Shown: positions 15,784 through 25,387, numbered from the stretch's first letter. The stretch is DNA of 64,000 bases from Acidobacteriota bacterium (GCA_003225315.1 QHZD01000045.1:27652-91651); one strand, 5' to 3'. Numbers and translations are program-made. The notes: generated by a model from the sequence alone, not told the origin.

Positions 15784-17985
15784 CTAATCGCCTGCGACGG
15801 CTTCCGCTGCCTTTTCATCATGCGTGGCTGGGGCACCGTTCCCGTTGGAATGCCCGTTGCCATTACCATTGGCCGGAGCAATGGTGACCGGCTTGCCTGC
15901 GTTGGCGAAATTGGCGGGCACTGCCTTGGCGATGTCGCTGACCGTGCCAATCTGCACGACCGCCGGCTGGGGCTTCTTCAGCACCAGCTCTTCGTAAATC
16001 GCGCGGACCTTGGCCTGCTCTTCGTAAGCCTTTTTGCGGCGAGCGCGCTCTTCTTCGGCTGCGGTCAGCGGAACGTCGTGCTCCAAGTGGCGAACACGCG
16101 CTGCATCTTCCGAGTCGATCTTCAGCGAATGCTCGTAGCTCTGCAGGTTGACATTCTTGCCCTTGGCGTAGATTTCATGCTTACCGTGCGTCTTGTACCA
16201 CTCGGCCACCGTCGCGTTCTTGTGCATGTTCTCGATGATCTGCCGCCATCCCACGCCGGTGTTGTACGCGCAGAAGCTGATCTCGCCCTGCTGCGTCGCG
16301 TATGGGATGATGCACATTTCCGTGCGGCGGAAGTCGTAGTTGAACAAGTCCTGGAACCACATTCCCGCGATGAACAGGAAGTTCCACGGATCGCTCTGGC
16401 GGCGCTTCATGGCGTCTTCATACGTGCGCTCCGGAGAAGTACGGCCATACTTCGTTTCGGACTTCTTGGTCAACGCCCAGGTCTTGTCAAACTTCTTGAA
16501 GAGGTCGTACAGTTTGAGCCCCTTCGGCCCCTGGAACGGGTGGTAGTTCTTCAAGAGGGCCATGGCCATCATGAAGTTTGAGAAACTCTTGCCGCGGGCC
16601 GCGTCGGTAATCGCGGTAACGTCTTTCGTGAGTTGTTCAGCGTCCAGGAAGCGCGGAACGGGCGCCCATTCCTTCGTCTCCTTGTTGATCATCAGCGCCG
16701 TGCCAACGCCGCAGTTCGGGTGGCAGCCGCAGGAGAGGGATCCCCAATTCGACTCTTGACCCTTGACCATGTCCGAGAATCCGGCAAACGTGCTGATAAA
16801 CGAAATCGGGAACCAGTCGCGCGTCGGCTCCACCTTGCCCACCTGGCTGCTGACGTCCTTCGCAAGGTGCGAGAGCGTGTAGCGCTGCCGCAAGCGACGT
16901 TCCGGGGTGATGTCCTCGTCGCGCCCGGTGAATGAAACCGGCTGGAAGCTCACAAACGCGATCTTCTTGGGGTTTTCCATCGCAAACTTCACGACCGTGC
17001 CTACCTGGTCGTTGTTCACGTTGTTGACGATAGTCACCACCAGCACGATTTCGATGCCCGCCTCGTGCATGTTCTCGATGGCGCGCAGCTTCACGTCAAA
17101 TAAGTTGCCGATCTGCCGGTGGCTGTTAGCGTCGTTGCCGATGCCGTCGAATTGCAGGTAGGCATAACGCATGCCCGCCTCAAACGCCTTTTTGCAGAAC
17201 TCCTTGCTCTTGGCGAACTCGATGCCGTTGGTCGCGGCCTGCACGCTGTTGTAGCCGATCTTCCGGGCATACGCGACCGCGTCCAGGAAGTACGGGCTCA
17301 TGGTCGGTTCGCCGCCCGAGAACTGCACGGACATCTGGCGCCGCGGCTTGATTTTCAGCGCGTTGTCCAGGATTTCTTTAACTTCTTCCCAGCCCAGCTC
17401 GTGCACGTAGCCGACCTGGTTAGCGTCCATGAAGCAGGGATCGCACATCATGTTGCAGCGGTTCGTCAGGTCGACGGTAAGCACCGACCCACGGCCATAC
17501 CGCACCGTCGAAGAGCCGTGCTTGTGAAGATCTTCGTCGTTGTGGGCGGGAATGTCGCGGCCGGGGAACTGCTTCTCAATCCAGCTTAGGAACTTGGAAT
17601 CAATGGCCATCATGTCTTCGTAGTGGCCGTGGAGCGGGCAATCCTTCACCATCCAGACCTGCCCATCGCGCTCGATAATCTGCGCCTTGATCTCGCCGAC
17701 CTTTTCGTGCATCAGGTCGCGCCAGTCTTTTTTGCCGGCAATGATCGCCTCGCGCGCTTCTTTCACGCACGCGGGGCAAAGCGAATCCGTCTGCCTCGGG
17801 AAGCCCAGCGTTGGCTTGGTCTTCTCCCACGATTTCAGCAGCGGCTTGTCCGACCACTTCGGCGTAACCGAAGGATTGGGATTGCGCTTGTTGAAGAACT
17901 GGATGGTGTTAAACGTGATTCCAGCGGCTTTGCAGACCACCCAATCAAACGTTCTTGCGATTTGCGTGCCTACTTGATTCGGCAT
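15784..17985 (-). CDS. Tetraether-synthase-like (Tes/MSS-type) radical SAM enzyme
   Basis: This 733-residue protein has an N-terminal zinc/iron knuckle (C70-x2-C73 in SLCPAC, then C116 in KDCPLHG). The radical SAM cluster motif C177-x3-C181-x2-C184 (CNMMCDPC) and a SGGEPTMSP motif follow, and later SCGCHPNCG plus CIIPY/FCAYN cysteines that could hold extra clusters. This arrangement is that of the Tes family (MJ0619 type), which joins lipid tails to make membrane-spanning lipids; acidobacterial relatives are implicated in iso-diabolic acid and branched tetraethers. The last 40 residues are a Gly/Asn/Ala-rich tail. A GGAGGATAGG ribosome site precedes the ATG and a strong terminator follows, so it is monocistronic. 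The product is inferred from family, not shown. Confidence 0.75.
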   Translation of the reverse strand: MPNQVGTQIARTFDWVVCKAAGITFNTIQFFNKRNPNPSVTPKWSDKPLLKSWEKTKPTLGFPRQTDSLCPACVKEAREAIIAGKKDWRDLMHEKVGEIKAQIIERDGQVWMVKDCPLHGHYEDMMAIDSKFLSWIEKQFPGRDIPAHNDEDLHKHGSSTVRYGRGSVLTVDLTNRCNMMCDPCFMDANQVGYVHELGWEEVKEILDNALKIKPRRQMSVQFSGGEPTMSPYFLDAVAYARKIGYNSVQAATNGIEFAKSKEFCKKAFEAGMRYAYLQFDGIGNDANSHRQIGNLFDVKLRAIENMHEAGIEIVLVVTIVNNVNNDQVGTVVKFAMENPKKIAFVSFQPVSFTGRDEDITPERRLRQRYTLSHLAKDVSSQVGKVEPTRDWFPISFISTFAGFSDMVKGQESNWGSLSCGCHPNCGVGTALMINKETKEWAPVPRFLDAEQLTKDVTAITDAARGKSFSNFMMAMALLKNYHPFQGPKGLKLYDLFKKFDKTWALTKKSETKYGRTSPERTYEDAMKRRQSDPWNFLFIAGMWFQDLFNYDFRRTEMCIIPYATQQGEISFCAYNTGVGWRQIIENMHKNATVAEWYKTHGKHEIYAKGKNVNLQSYEHSLKIDSEDAARVRHLEHDVPLTAAEEERARRKKAYEEQAKVRAIYEELVLKKPQPAVVQIGTVSDIAKAVPANFANAGKPVTIAPANGNGNGHSNGNGAPATHDEKAAEAVAGD

Positions 17986-18343
17986 AAACCTCTATCCTCC
18001 ACTTTCAAGAATGCCTGTCACTCAACCCTTGCTTGATTTCGAGCCCATTCAATCGCCGGAGCTAACTCCAAACGATTGCCCCCGGGCTCACTTATGTGTG
18101 CCTCAAAACCGTACCACGAATACCGTAGTACGCCCAATAAGTCTTTGGACACCTATAGCTTGCCGGTTGCCGGGGGCGGAAGCCAGCAACTTGCATTGAA
18201 CGGTCGAAATTGGGCATTAAACGGCAATAGGGAGCAGCCAACTGCAATTTCCCTAATGCCAAAAAGGGGGTTACTAGTAGTCCGAATGGGCTGGAACTTT
18301 CGGCTTCTGAGGAAGATTTCTGGACGTTTCGCAAAGAGACTTT
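17986..18343. other. Intergenic stretch upstream of the Tes-like gene
   Basis: This stretch of about 360 bp separates the convergent-downstream side of the 358-residue gene from the Tes-like start. I see the ribosome binding site next to 17985 but no convincing promoter, hairpin, tRNA or small ORF with its own ribosome site. Confidence 0.4.
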
Positions 18344-19420
18344 TTATTCGTTGAGCGCCGGCCGGAGAACCGCGATCACAAAATGCGCGAAATTTGACGC
18401 TCCTTCATCCAATTGCAGCCAACGCACTGCGCAATGGTCCGCGAGATACTTCGCAACGCGCGGCTCGGCAATTCCCAAGTGTTCGGCGAGCCGCGGCTTA
18501 ATCGATTCCATTCCACGCCGGCTTGATCCGCGCGATAAGTTAGCAATCGCGATGCGCAGCGTCTGGCAAGCTTCCACATAGTAATAGCTCGTCAAGTCCG
18601 AGTCCGTCAGCACAAATACACCCGGGCCTGCAGGCGCGCGATCCGCTTCTTCCAGTTTGGCGGGCGGGCAAGTCATCAGTCTGCGAAACTGCATTTCCAA
18701 CAAAGAAATCCGGGAAGAGAGCCCGGGATCGCCGTAGCGGCCCTTCACGCTTGGTCCGCCCGGCTCCCCAATCGGCTCGACGGGCAGGCTGGGTATCGCG
18801 CGGCTGTGTGTCGCTCGTGGAGGAGTCGGCTCGGCTGATTCAGTGAAAGCGGCCGCGGATGACAGCCCGCGAACCGGCACTTCGGCTGGGTGGCGACCCG
18901 GAGCAACTTCTGGTTCCCTCACAGCGCCGCCCTTGCGTCGATTCCGGCCACCGCGGCGTCCTCGCCGACGGCCTTTTCTCTCAGGTCCTGCAGGCGCATT
19001 CGCTGAACTTTCTGTCGCCTGCTGGATTTCGCTGCTGACCGCCACCGATGATTCGAGCGCTTCCGGGTTCTGTTCGAATGGCAATTCCGGTTCCGGCGTC
19101 GAAACTGCCGGCGGAGTCAGGGCAAACTCCGCCCCGACTGGAGCTTCTGATTCCAAAGCGATCTCGCCAGGCGCTCCACCAAGCCGGACCGCAGCTTCCT
19201 GGGCCTTGGTTTTCCAGTCCGCTCGGCGAAATCTTTGCGCCGCCGCCGAGTACCACTTCGCGGCATCGGCATTTTGCCCGGAGAATTCAAAATACTTCGC
19301 CAGCTCGAACGCCACCATGGCGTCCCGCGTCTTTTGAAAGAGATTCGAAAGTTGCCCCGCGGGGTCTTTGCTGGTGCGCGCTCGGCGGATGCGGGCGGTA
19401 ATCTGTTTCCAGTCGGTCAT
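18344..19420 (-). CDS. Unknown protein with TPR-like N-terminus and Arg/Gly-rich linker
   Basis: The 358-residue protein starts with a helical TPR-like segment (residues 1-85, with AKYFEFSGQNADAAKWYSAA resembling one repeat). A low-complexity Pro/Glu/Ala region follows, with a basic Arg/Gly cluster (KGRRRGRRGGRNRRKGG, about residue 150). The C-terminal domain of about 120 residues contains RISLLEMQFRRLM, GVFVLTDSDLTSYYYVEACQ and a CAVRWLQLDE stretch. I recognise no family. The RGG-like cluster is reminiscent of nucleic-acid-binding linkers. The ATG at 19420 is the only sensible start. Confidence 0.75.
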   Translation of the reverse strand: MTDWKQITARIRRARTSKDPAGQLSNLFQKTRDAMVAFELAKYFEFSGQNADAAKWYSAAAQRFRRADWKTKAQEAAVRLGGAPGEIALESEAPVGAEFALTPPAVSTPEPELPFEQNPEALESSVAVSSEIQQATESSANAPAGPERKGRRRGRRGGRNRRKGGAVREPEVAPGRHPAEVPVRGLSSAAAFTESAEPTPPRATHSRAIPSLPVEPIGEPGGPSVKGRYGDPGLSSRISLLEMQFRRLMTCPPAKLEEADRAPAGPGVFVLTDSDLTSYYYVEACQTLRIAIANLSRGSSRRGMESIKPRLAEHLGIAEPRVAKYLADHCAVRWLQLDEGASNFAHFVIAVLRPALNE

Positions 19421-19571
19421 TTCTTGCTTGCATTGTAGCAGTGGAATGCCTCATCGGCCAGCAAACTCCGCCCGCGCAAGGGGGCGTTACTTTTCCGCGC
19501 AGAAAACGCTTATCAATTGACGGCATGAAGTTTACTCAGTATTCTTCCGTCAGCCCTCTTGGAGGAGTTCG

Positions 19572-20369
19572 ATGACGCGACTGCGCGTTGCCCGTCTAAC
19601 CGGCTTGAGCAGCGTTGCCACCAAGGGCATTGACCATCTCGCGGTCGCCAGCGGAATAGGAAGCTTCTCATTCGTCAGCCGCAATGATTGCATCGCAATT
19701 TCAAAAAGCTTTCTTGCCCTAATCGTCGTATTCTCGCTCCTTACCGCGCCCCTCTTGGCCACTCCTTCTTCCTGGCTCGGTACAATTGTGTATGCCGATC
19801 GCGCTCGCTTTGCCACTGGGCAGGCTTCCGTTGGCGCAACCATTTTTAGCGGCGATAGACTCAGCACCGACCAGTCTGGCGGCGTCCAGGTTCGCGCTGG
19901 TGCTGCCCGTTTTCTCCTCCATGGCGCGAGCATGGCCACGTTCTCTCAGGAGGATGCGACTCCGGCTGCAACTTTGGCTTTAGGCACAGCTACTTTTTCA
20001 ACTGCCAATTCGAAAGCGTTCGCACTGCACGTGGCTTCTGCTGTAATTCGGCCGAGCTCCGATCGGCCCACCATCGGACAAGTTACAGTACTGAGTCCCA
20101 AGGAATTGATCGTCAAGAGCACCCGTGGTTCACTGAGTATCGCTGTAGAAGATGATGTGCGCGAGATTCCGGAGGGCGCCGCGTATCGTGTCGTTCTGGA
20201 TCCCAGCGCCGCCGATCCACAGGGTCCGCGCGGCGCGGGCACCAAGGGTTATGGTGGACCACCTCGCAAACCCGCCAAGGACAAGTTTATCTGGTACGCC
20301 GTTGGTGTCGCCGGAGCAATCACCGTGTGGGCCGTGCATGAAGCCCTCGAAAGCCCCGACCGGCCTTAG
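19572..20369 (+). CDS. FecR-like secreted/membrane protein
   Basis: The 265-residue protein has a hydrophobic segment near residues 46-62 and a beta-rich region (residues 65-210). That region has the pattern of FecR-type domains: GDRLSTDQSGGVQVRAGAARFLL and the AVIRP..., ELIVKSTRGSLSIAVEDDVREI strands. A C-terminal hydrophobic helix (FIWYAVGVAGAITVWAV) follows. Such proteins may display regulatory or polymer-related functions, but no partner sigma factor is nearby. GGAGGAG precedes the ATG at 19572. Confidence 0.6.
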   Translation: MTRLRVARLTGLSSVATKGIDHLAVASGIGSFSFVSRNDCIAISKSFLALIVVFSLLTAPLLATPSSWLGTIVYADRARFATGQASVGATIFSGDRLSTDQSGGVQVRAGAARFLLHGASMATFSQEDATPAATLALGTATFSTANSKAFALHVASAVIRPSSDRPTIGQVTVLSPKELIVKSTRGSLSIAVEDDVREIPEGAAYRVVLDPSAADPQGPRGAGTKGYGGPPRKPAKDKFIWYAVGVAGAITVWAVHEALESPDRP

Positions 20370-20747
20370 TCTTCTCCCTTGGGTTTCACACCTCCAACCG
20401 GGCCCGTCCCCGAATAATTGCACCTTGGGGGGTTTTCCTGCGAGACATTGCTGAATCCACCTGATTGTCTTCGCGTTGTAAATAAGTCATAAACACGACC
20501 GTGCGAGGGCGTGTCGAATGCACGCAGCGGCATAAGTTGTGATGAATAGCAGAGCGGGTGTTCCAGAGACAAGCAAATATCGATCCTAAGATCAAAAACA
20601 ACGCAGCATTTCTTCAAGGCTCTGAACCCCGCGCGGTTCGTCTCCATTGCAAAAGGTCGTCACAGACTTAAGCGTGTGCGTGCTCGAATGAGTTCGTGCG
20701 TGCTTGTAGGTGTTTACTAAGAACTGCTACCCCCAGCCAGCAAGTAG
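20370..20747. other. Intergenic stretch between the FecR-like and lipoprotein genes
   Basis: About 380 bp with no open frame that has a ribosome site and no clear hairpin. It must hold the promoter of the lipoprotein gene at 20748, but I cannot place one with confidence. Confidence 0.4.
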
Positions 20748-22295
20748 ATGAACATGAAAAAAGTAAATCCAGCCGTAGCCGTGTGTCTCGCGTTCGCTCT
20801 ATCTTCCATAGGATGCGCGGGAAGCACCTCCAAAATGAACAATGGCGGGCAGAACGGCGGCTCTGTCGCGCTGAATGGCAATTACGCGTTTACATTTAGC
20901 GGAATCACCGGCGGCCCTGGCTATTCGGAGCCTTTTGCCGCGGTAGGAAGGTTCACCGCCGACGGAGCCGGGAATCTGACCAACGGCGAAGTGGACACCA
21001 ACGGCATTGGCTCGGGAGCCGTGCTGACCGCGCAATCGTTTAAGGGGACATATACCATCGGCTCCGACCACCGGGGCGTGATGGCGCTGGACATTCCCGG
21101 CCACAGCAAGCTTGCCTTCGCCATGATGCCCGACGGCAACGCGCAATTCATCGGGATGGACATTGCCGGAGGCTCAGGAACGATCGGCTCGGGGACCATA
21201 GAAAAGGTGGATACATCTGCGTTCAGTGCGGCCAGAATAACAGGCGATTATGCCTTTGGTTTCTCCGGATTGGATGCCAACAACAATCGTGAGGCGTTAG
21301 TAGGGCGCTTTACTTCGAACGGCGCTGGCACTTTTACTAACGGGGCAGCGGACGCCAACGCTTCAACCGGCAGCAATCCGGCTACAATGAATGCTGCGAC
21401 TTACACTCTGCCCGACAAATCCAGCGGCAGGGGCTCGATGAATCTCTCATTGGTTGCCGGCGGAACGCCACGGAACTTGAATTTCGTCTCTTACGTCGTG
21501 AATGCGGGAAAACTTTTTGCCATGGGGTCAGACCCGGTCGCTGGTTCGACTCCGCTTCTGAATGGCGCTGTCCTTCGCCAGCAAACTCCCTCTGGGGGGT
21601 TCTCCAACGCCTCGATGAAGGACGGTACGGTGATTTACCTAACTGGGCTCTCCGTGTGCGGGACCGCACCAGGCTCGTCCCCCAACGTTTTCGTGGGTTT
21701 GCTCAACTCCGATGGCAATGGCGGCGTCAATCTGACCTTCGACCAGAATTGCGGCGGCTCGGCAACCTCCGCTGTCAATCAGGTCGGAACGTACAATGTG
21801 GCAAGCAATGGACGGGCATCGATTCTGGCCGGTGGCGCTCCGGCCGTCGCCTACCTTGTAAGTCCGAACACCGCCTTCATCATGGGCTCGGATAGTTCCG
21901 TTTTGTTTGGGTTGGGAGAACCCCAGGTTGTGACTTCGTTCACAAACAGCCAAGTAAAGGGTGCGTATGCCGGGTTGGCATCCAGCCCGGCTACGTTTGG
22001 TGTCACCACGTTTTCCGGAGAGTTCTCGGCTGACGGCTCTAGCCCGACCGGAAACATGACCGGTGTTGAAGATATTGTTGCATCGAACGGGCCAAAATCA
22101 GGCGTCGCGTTCAAGTCCACGTACTCTCTGAGCTCGTCGGTGGCAAATGGAAGGGGGACCATGCAGGTTGCTTCTGGCCGGGGAGGGAACGCCATCGTCT
22201 ATTTGGTCTCTCCGTCGAAGTTCGTTGCCGTTTCGACGGACGACCGCAACCCCGCAATCATGATCTTCGCGCAAGCCATGACCTCACCGAACTAG
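20748..22295 (+). CDS. Repeat-containing lipoprotein of unknown function
   Basis: The 515-residue protein has a lipoprotein signal (AFALSSIGC, modified cysteine about residue 23). It is built from about four related beta-rich repeats. The clearest are LNGNYAFTFSG...VGRFTADGAGNLTNGEVD, then ITGDYAFGFSG...VGRFTSNGAGTFTNGAAD, then a looser third containing VGLLNSDGNGGVNLTF and a fourth VKGAYAG...FSGEFSADGSSPTGNMTG. Each repeat spans about 110-120 residues and contains a strand-turn motif that resembles a secreted beta-barrel or adhesin module. Such repeats occur in many acidobacterial surface proteins with no known function. It is monocistronic. Confidence 0.75.
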   Translation: MNMKKVNPAVAVCLAFALSSIGCAGSTSKMNNGGQNGGSVALNGNYAFTFSGITGGPGYSEPFAAVGRFTADGAGNLTNGEVDTNGIGSGAVLTAQSFKGTYTIGSDHRGVMALDIPGHSKLAFAMMPDGNAQFIGMDIAGGSGTIGSGTIEKVDTSAFSAARITGDYAFGFSGLDANNNREALVGRFTSNGAGTFTNGAADANASTGSNPATMNAATYTLPDKSSGRGSMNLSLVAGGTPRNLNFVSYVVNAGKLFAMGSDPVAGSTPLLNGAVLRQQTPSGGFSNASMKDGTVIYLTGLSVCGTAPGSSPNVFVGLLNSDGNGGVNLTFDQNCGGSATSAVNQVGTYNVASNGRASILAGGAPAVAYLVSPNTAFIMGSDSSVLFGLGEPQVVTSFTNSQVKGAYAGLASSPATFGVTTFSGEFSADGSSPTGNMTGVEDIVASNGPKSGVAFKSTYSLSSSVANGRGTMQVASGRGGNAIVYLVSPSKFVAVSTDDRNPAIMIFAQAMTSPN

Positions 22296-22462
22296 TCTTG
22301 CTGGCTCTTTCTCACGAATCTGCATGACCACTTCACGAATCGCCTTGAGCACCGCATCAGCATCGATCGCGTGTCGACCTAGCCGGCAAGTGGAAAGTGG
22401 CGTCACAAGATTGCTCCATATGAAGAGAAGAATAGCGTCCAGGTTCCGACTCGACGCAGGAA

Positions 22463-24382
22463 CTACGGGGCGGTCGGCGCTCCTATGGCCTGCAAGATGC
22501 GCGTATAGCGTGGTGAGTTTTGCAGTGAATTGAATTCGTGATACTGCCTGATGAACAACAACCTTCCATTGTGCTGCTCCAAAGCGCTCTCCAGTAAAGT
22601 CAGAGCTTTTTCACGATCGCCCAGCACACTGTAGATTCCGGCCAAGTCCACAAGCGAAACATGACGCCGCTTCTCTTCGGATTCCAACCGGCGCAAAATC
22701 ATGAGTCCTTCTTTCTTCTCGCCGCCCTCTATGAGTGCCCGAGCGAGGTCTGCTTGTCCCTCAAGCGTTTCCCCCGCGAGGCTCACCCCTTTCCTATAGG
22801 CTGCAATTGCCTCTGGAAACATATTGTGTGACTCATATGCGTAGCCGAAGTGCACATACTGCCGCGTATAGCTTGGGTCGAGCGCGATGGTCTTCTTGAA
22901 CTGCGCCAGGGCTTCATCGAAACAACCCGCCTTCAAGTAGGCCAATCCCAGGTGCGAGTTCATGTGCGACGAAAGTGGATCCAATCGCAACAAGAACTGT
23001 GACTCCTGGAGCGCTTCTTCGTGGCGGCCCGCCAGCGTGAGGTAATGGGAGTACGAGTGATGGGCCTCCTCGTAAGCGGGCTTCAGCTCCAGCGCGCGCT
23101 TGTACTCGCGCTCCGCGTCGGTCCACTTCCACTCGCTATAGAACAGCGCGTTAGCCAAAGAGACGTGAGCTTCCGCCAAGTCCGGATTGATGCTGAGCGC
23201 TCGCAAGGCAGCCTGCTTCGAGAGGGCAAAGGCCTTTTCAGGAGCCAGATCAGCGTCAGCCTGTTCGGCGTACGCGTCTGCCTGCCCGGCGTAACCTAGC
23301 GCGAAATTCGGGTCGCGTTCGATGGCACGCTGAAAGTACTGTAGCGCCACTGCGATGGTCGTATCGGTCTTGTTGTCGAGCAACAGGTGCCGTCCTTTGA
23401 GATACGCTGAGTACGCCTCCCAGCTCAGCGGCGTTGCGGGCTGAGGCGCTCCTCGGCGCTGGCCTAGCCCGATGTCGATACGCCGCGCGATCGTCTGGGC
23501 AACATCCGATTGCAACTCAACGACGTCCTTGAAGCCGCGGTCGAAGCTCTCCGACCAGACGTGCATCTGGTCACTCACGCGGATAAGCTGCGCGGTAACG
23601 CGCACACGCGACCCAGCTTCGCGCACGCTGCCTTCCAGCACATAGTCGACACCCAGCTCGTGTCCGATCTGGTCAATACCCTTGCCGCTGTTCTTGTATT
23701 TCACCGCCGACGTACGAGCGATGACGCCGAGCCGCTTCGGATCCAAAGCCCCGAGCTGCGAAATCATCTCTTCTGTCATGCCGTCGGCGAAAAACTCCTG
23801 GCTCGGGTCTCCAGTGAGGTTCTGGAAGGGCAGCACAACGATGCGCATCTGCGTCGCCAGATGTTTCGGCGTCGCGACCCGATAAGCGATCACCACGGCA
23901 ATCAGCAGCACCATGGCGCCAAACGCCACTGACAGTCGCGCACGCGAATTGCGTAGCACCGAAGGCGTGCTCGCAGCTAGATTCTTCCTACTCTCTTCGT
24001 GCCTTTCAGATGAAACCTTCTGTGATGGACCTTCCGCCGCTGTCGTCGGCACAGTTTTCGCAATAAACCGATACCCGCGCCGCGGCAAGGTTGCGATGAC
24101 GCGCGGACGTTCTGCGTCATCGTTGAGAACTGCCCGGATCTGCTTAATGGCCTGGTTGATGGCCAGATCGAAATCGACGAAGGTGTCGCCCGGCCAAACG
24201 TGGTCGCGCAGCTCCTGGCGGGTGATCAGCTCGCCAGGACGACTGGCGAGATACGCCAGGATTTTGAACGGCTGAGGCTGCAGTCTTAGAGAGGAGCCTT
24301 GTTTCCGTAATTCCTCGGCAGCGAGGTCGAGTTCGTAGTTCTCGAAACGGATGACGCTCGGATTTTGCGTCCGCAGACGCAT
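22463..24382 (-). CDS. Winged-helix/TolB-like/TPR transmembrane regulator (CadC-like)
   Basis: The 639-residue protein has an OmpR/CadC-type winged helix at about 8-105 (FENYELDLAAEELRKQG, RPRVIATLPRRGYRF). A membrane helix near 150-170 (LSVAFGAMVLLIAVVIAY) and a TolB-N-like segment (RIVVLPFQNLTGDPSQEFFADGMTEEM) follow. From about 320 to the end there are many TPRs (FALGYAGQADAYAEQAD, PAYEEAHHSYSHYL). Such one-component regulators are abundant in Acidobacteriota; DNA binding is cytoplasmic and the rest periplasmic. I chose the ATG at 24382; a TTG at 24415 is the alternative. The divergent neighbour is the double-rhodanese gene, a plausible target. Confidence 0.88.
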   Translation of the reverse strand: MRLRTQNPSVIRFENYELDLAAEELRKQGSSLRLQPQPFKILAYLASRPGELITRQELRDHVWPGDTFVDFDLAINQAIKQIRAVLNDDAERPRVIATLPRRGYRFIAKTVPTTAAEGPSQKVSSERHEESRKNLAASTPSVLRNSRARLSVAFGAMVLLIAVVIAYRVATPKHLATQMRIVVLPFQNLTGDPSQEFFADGMTEEMISQLGALDPKRLGVIARTSAVKYKNSGKGIDQIGHELGVDYVLEGSVREAGSRVRVTAQLIRVSDQMHVWSESFDRGFKDVVELQSDVAQTIARRIDIGLGQRRGAPQPATPLSWEAYSAYLKGRHLLLDNKTDTTIAVALQYFQRAIERDPNFALGYAGQADAYAEQADADLAPEKAFALSKQAALRALSINPDLAEAHVSLANALFYSEWKWTDAEREYKRALELKPAYEEAHHSYSHYLTLAGRHEEALQESQFLLRLDPLSSHMNSHLGLAYLKAGCFDEALAQFKKTIALDPSYTRQYVHFGYAYESHNMFPEAIAAYRKGVSLAGETLEGQADLARALIEGGEKKEGLMILRRLESEEKRRHVSLVDLAGIYSVLGDREKALTLLESALEQHNGRLLFIRQYHEFNSLQNSPRYTRILQAIGAPTAP

Positions 24383-24529
24383 GGCATGCCACGTTGAGCC
24401 GGGATTATAGCCCAAAAGTCCCTTTCGCTCGTATGGCTTACCTCATCACCTCTCCATCACTCATAAAGCATCGCCTGACCATTGCGTCGCGGAAGGCCTC
24501 GGTGCACCGTAACCGCCTAGGAGGACACC

Positions 24530-25387
24530 ATGCTTAACTTCCAGAATCGCTTTGCACGGTCCACTCAGGTATTTGGCGCTTTGATAGCCATCGGCATCAG
24601 CTTCTTGCTGCCGGTTCAAGCACAGTGCCCGGCAACCCCAAACATCTTTCAAACCAGTCTGCTCGAACCACCCCAGCCCGGAAAAGAGATAACGACCGAA
24701 CGGCTTCAGCAGATCCTGGCGTCCGGCAGCATGCCGGTCTTCGACGTTCGCTTCGAACTGGAGTACGCCATCTCGCACATCCCGGGAGCCATCAATATCC
24801 CTCCCCTCAACAACACTTCTGCGGATCGCGAAGTGAACCAGATCTCCGCCCTTTTCCCCAAGAATCCACACGCCGAATTCGTCCTGACCTGCAATGGGCC
24901 ATTCTGCGGGAAAAGCAAACGCGTGGCGGCAGGATTGGCTGCATCAGCCACGGGCTATGACAGTTTTTACCGGTATCAGCTCGGGTTACCCGTGTGGCGC
25001 GCATTGGGCAACACCGTCCAAACTGATTTCGAGGGACTTGCCTATATCTTTAATCGTGACCGCACCGCTGTCTTTGTTGACGCTCGCACCTCACAGGACT
25101 TCGTCGCCGACACGGTCGCCTGCGCCGTGAATATCCAGCCGGGCGAAGCGACGGCGGCCAATGACGACGGCCGTCTGCCGCTCTGGGACAAGGGCGCGCG
25201 CGTCGTCGTCTTCGCAGATGATCCTCAGCTAGCGAGGAAAGTTGCTGCCGAAATCGCCAAGAAAGCGTATTGGAGCAGCAGTTACTTCAGCGGTACCTTC
25301 GCGGACCTCGAACACAGTCGCCTCCGCATCCATAGTTGGCGCCGGTGCCACAGCAACATGCATCGTGCCGAACCTGACGATGAGTAG
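24530..25387 (+). CDS. Secreted double-rhodanese protein
   Basis: The 285-residue protein has a signal peptide (LIAIGISFLLPVQAQ) and two rhodanese modules. The first (VFDVRFELEYAISHIPGAINIP) keeps an active-site cysteine loop (LTCNGPFCGKSKRVA). The second (VFVDARTSQDF...) has FADDPQLAR where the loop should be and so lacks the catalytic cysteine. A periplasmic sulfur transfer or sensing role is inferred. AGGAGGA lies just upstream of the ATG. It faces away from the winged-helix regulator across 147 bp, where regulation could act. Confidence 0.85.
   Translation: MLNFQNRFARSTQVFGALIAIGISFLLPVQAQCPATPNIFQTSLLEPPQPGKEITTERLQQILASGSMPVFDVRFELEYAISHIPGAINIPPLNNTSADREVNQISALFPKNPHAEFVLTCNGPFCGKSKRVAAGLAASATGYDSFYRYQLGLPVWRALGNTVQTDFEGLAYIFNRDRTAVFVDARTSQDFVADTVACAVNIQPGEATAANDDGRLPLWDKGARVVVFADDPQLARKVAAEIAKKAYWSSSYFSGTFADLEHSRLRIHSWRRCHSNMHRAEPDDE

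Noticed and set aside
15718..16581. Plus-strand ORF of 287 codons opposite the Tes-like gene
   Set aside because: It is a shadow: composition is unlike a protein, and the minus-strand gene has all the conserved motifs.
17986..18343. Riboswitch upstream of the Tes-like gene
   Set aside because: I tried cobalamin and cyclic-di-GMP patterns by eye and found no conserved core.
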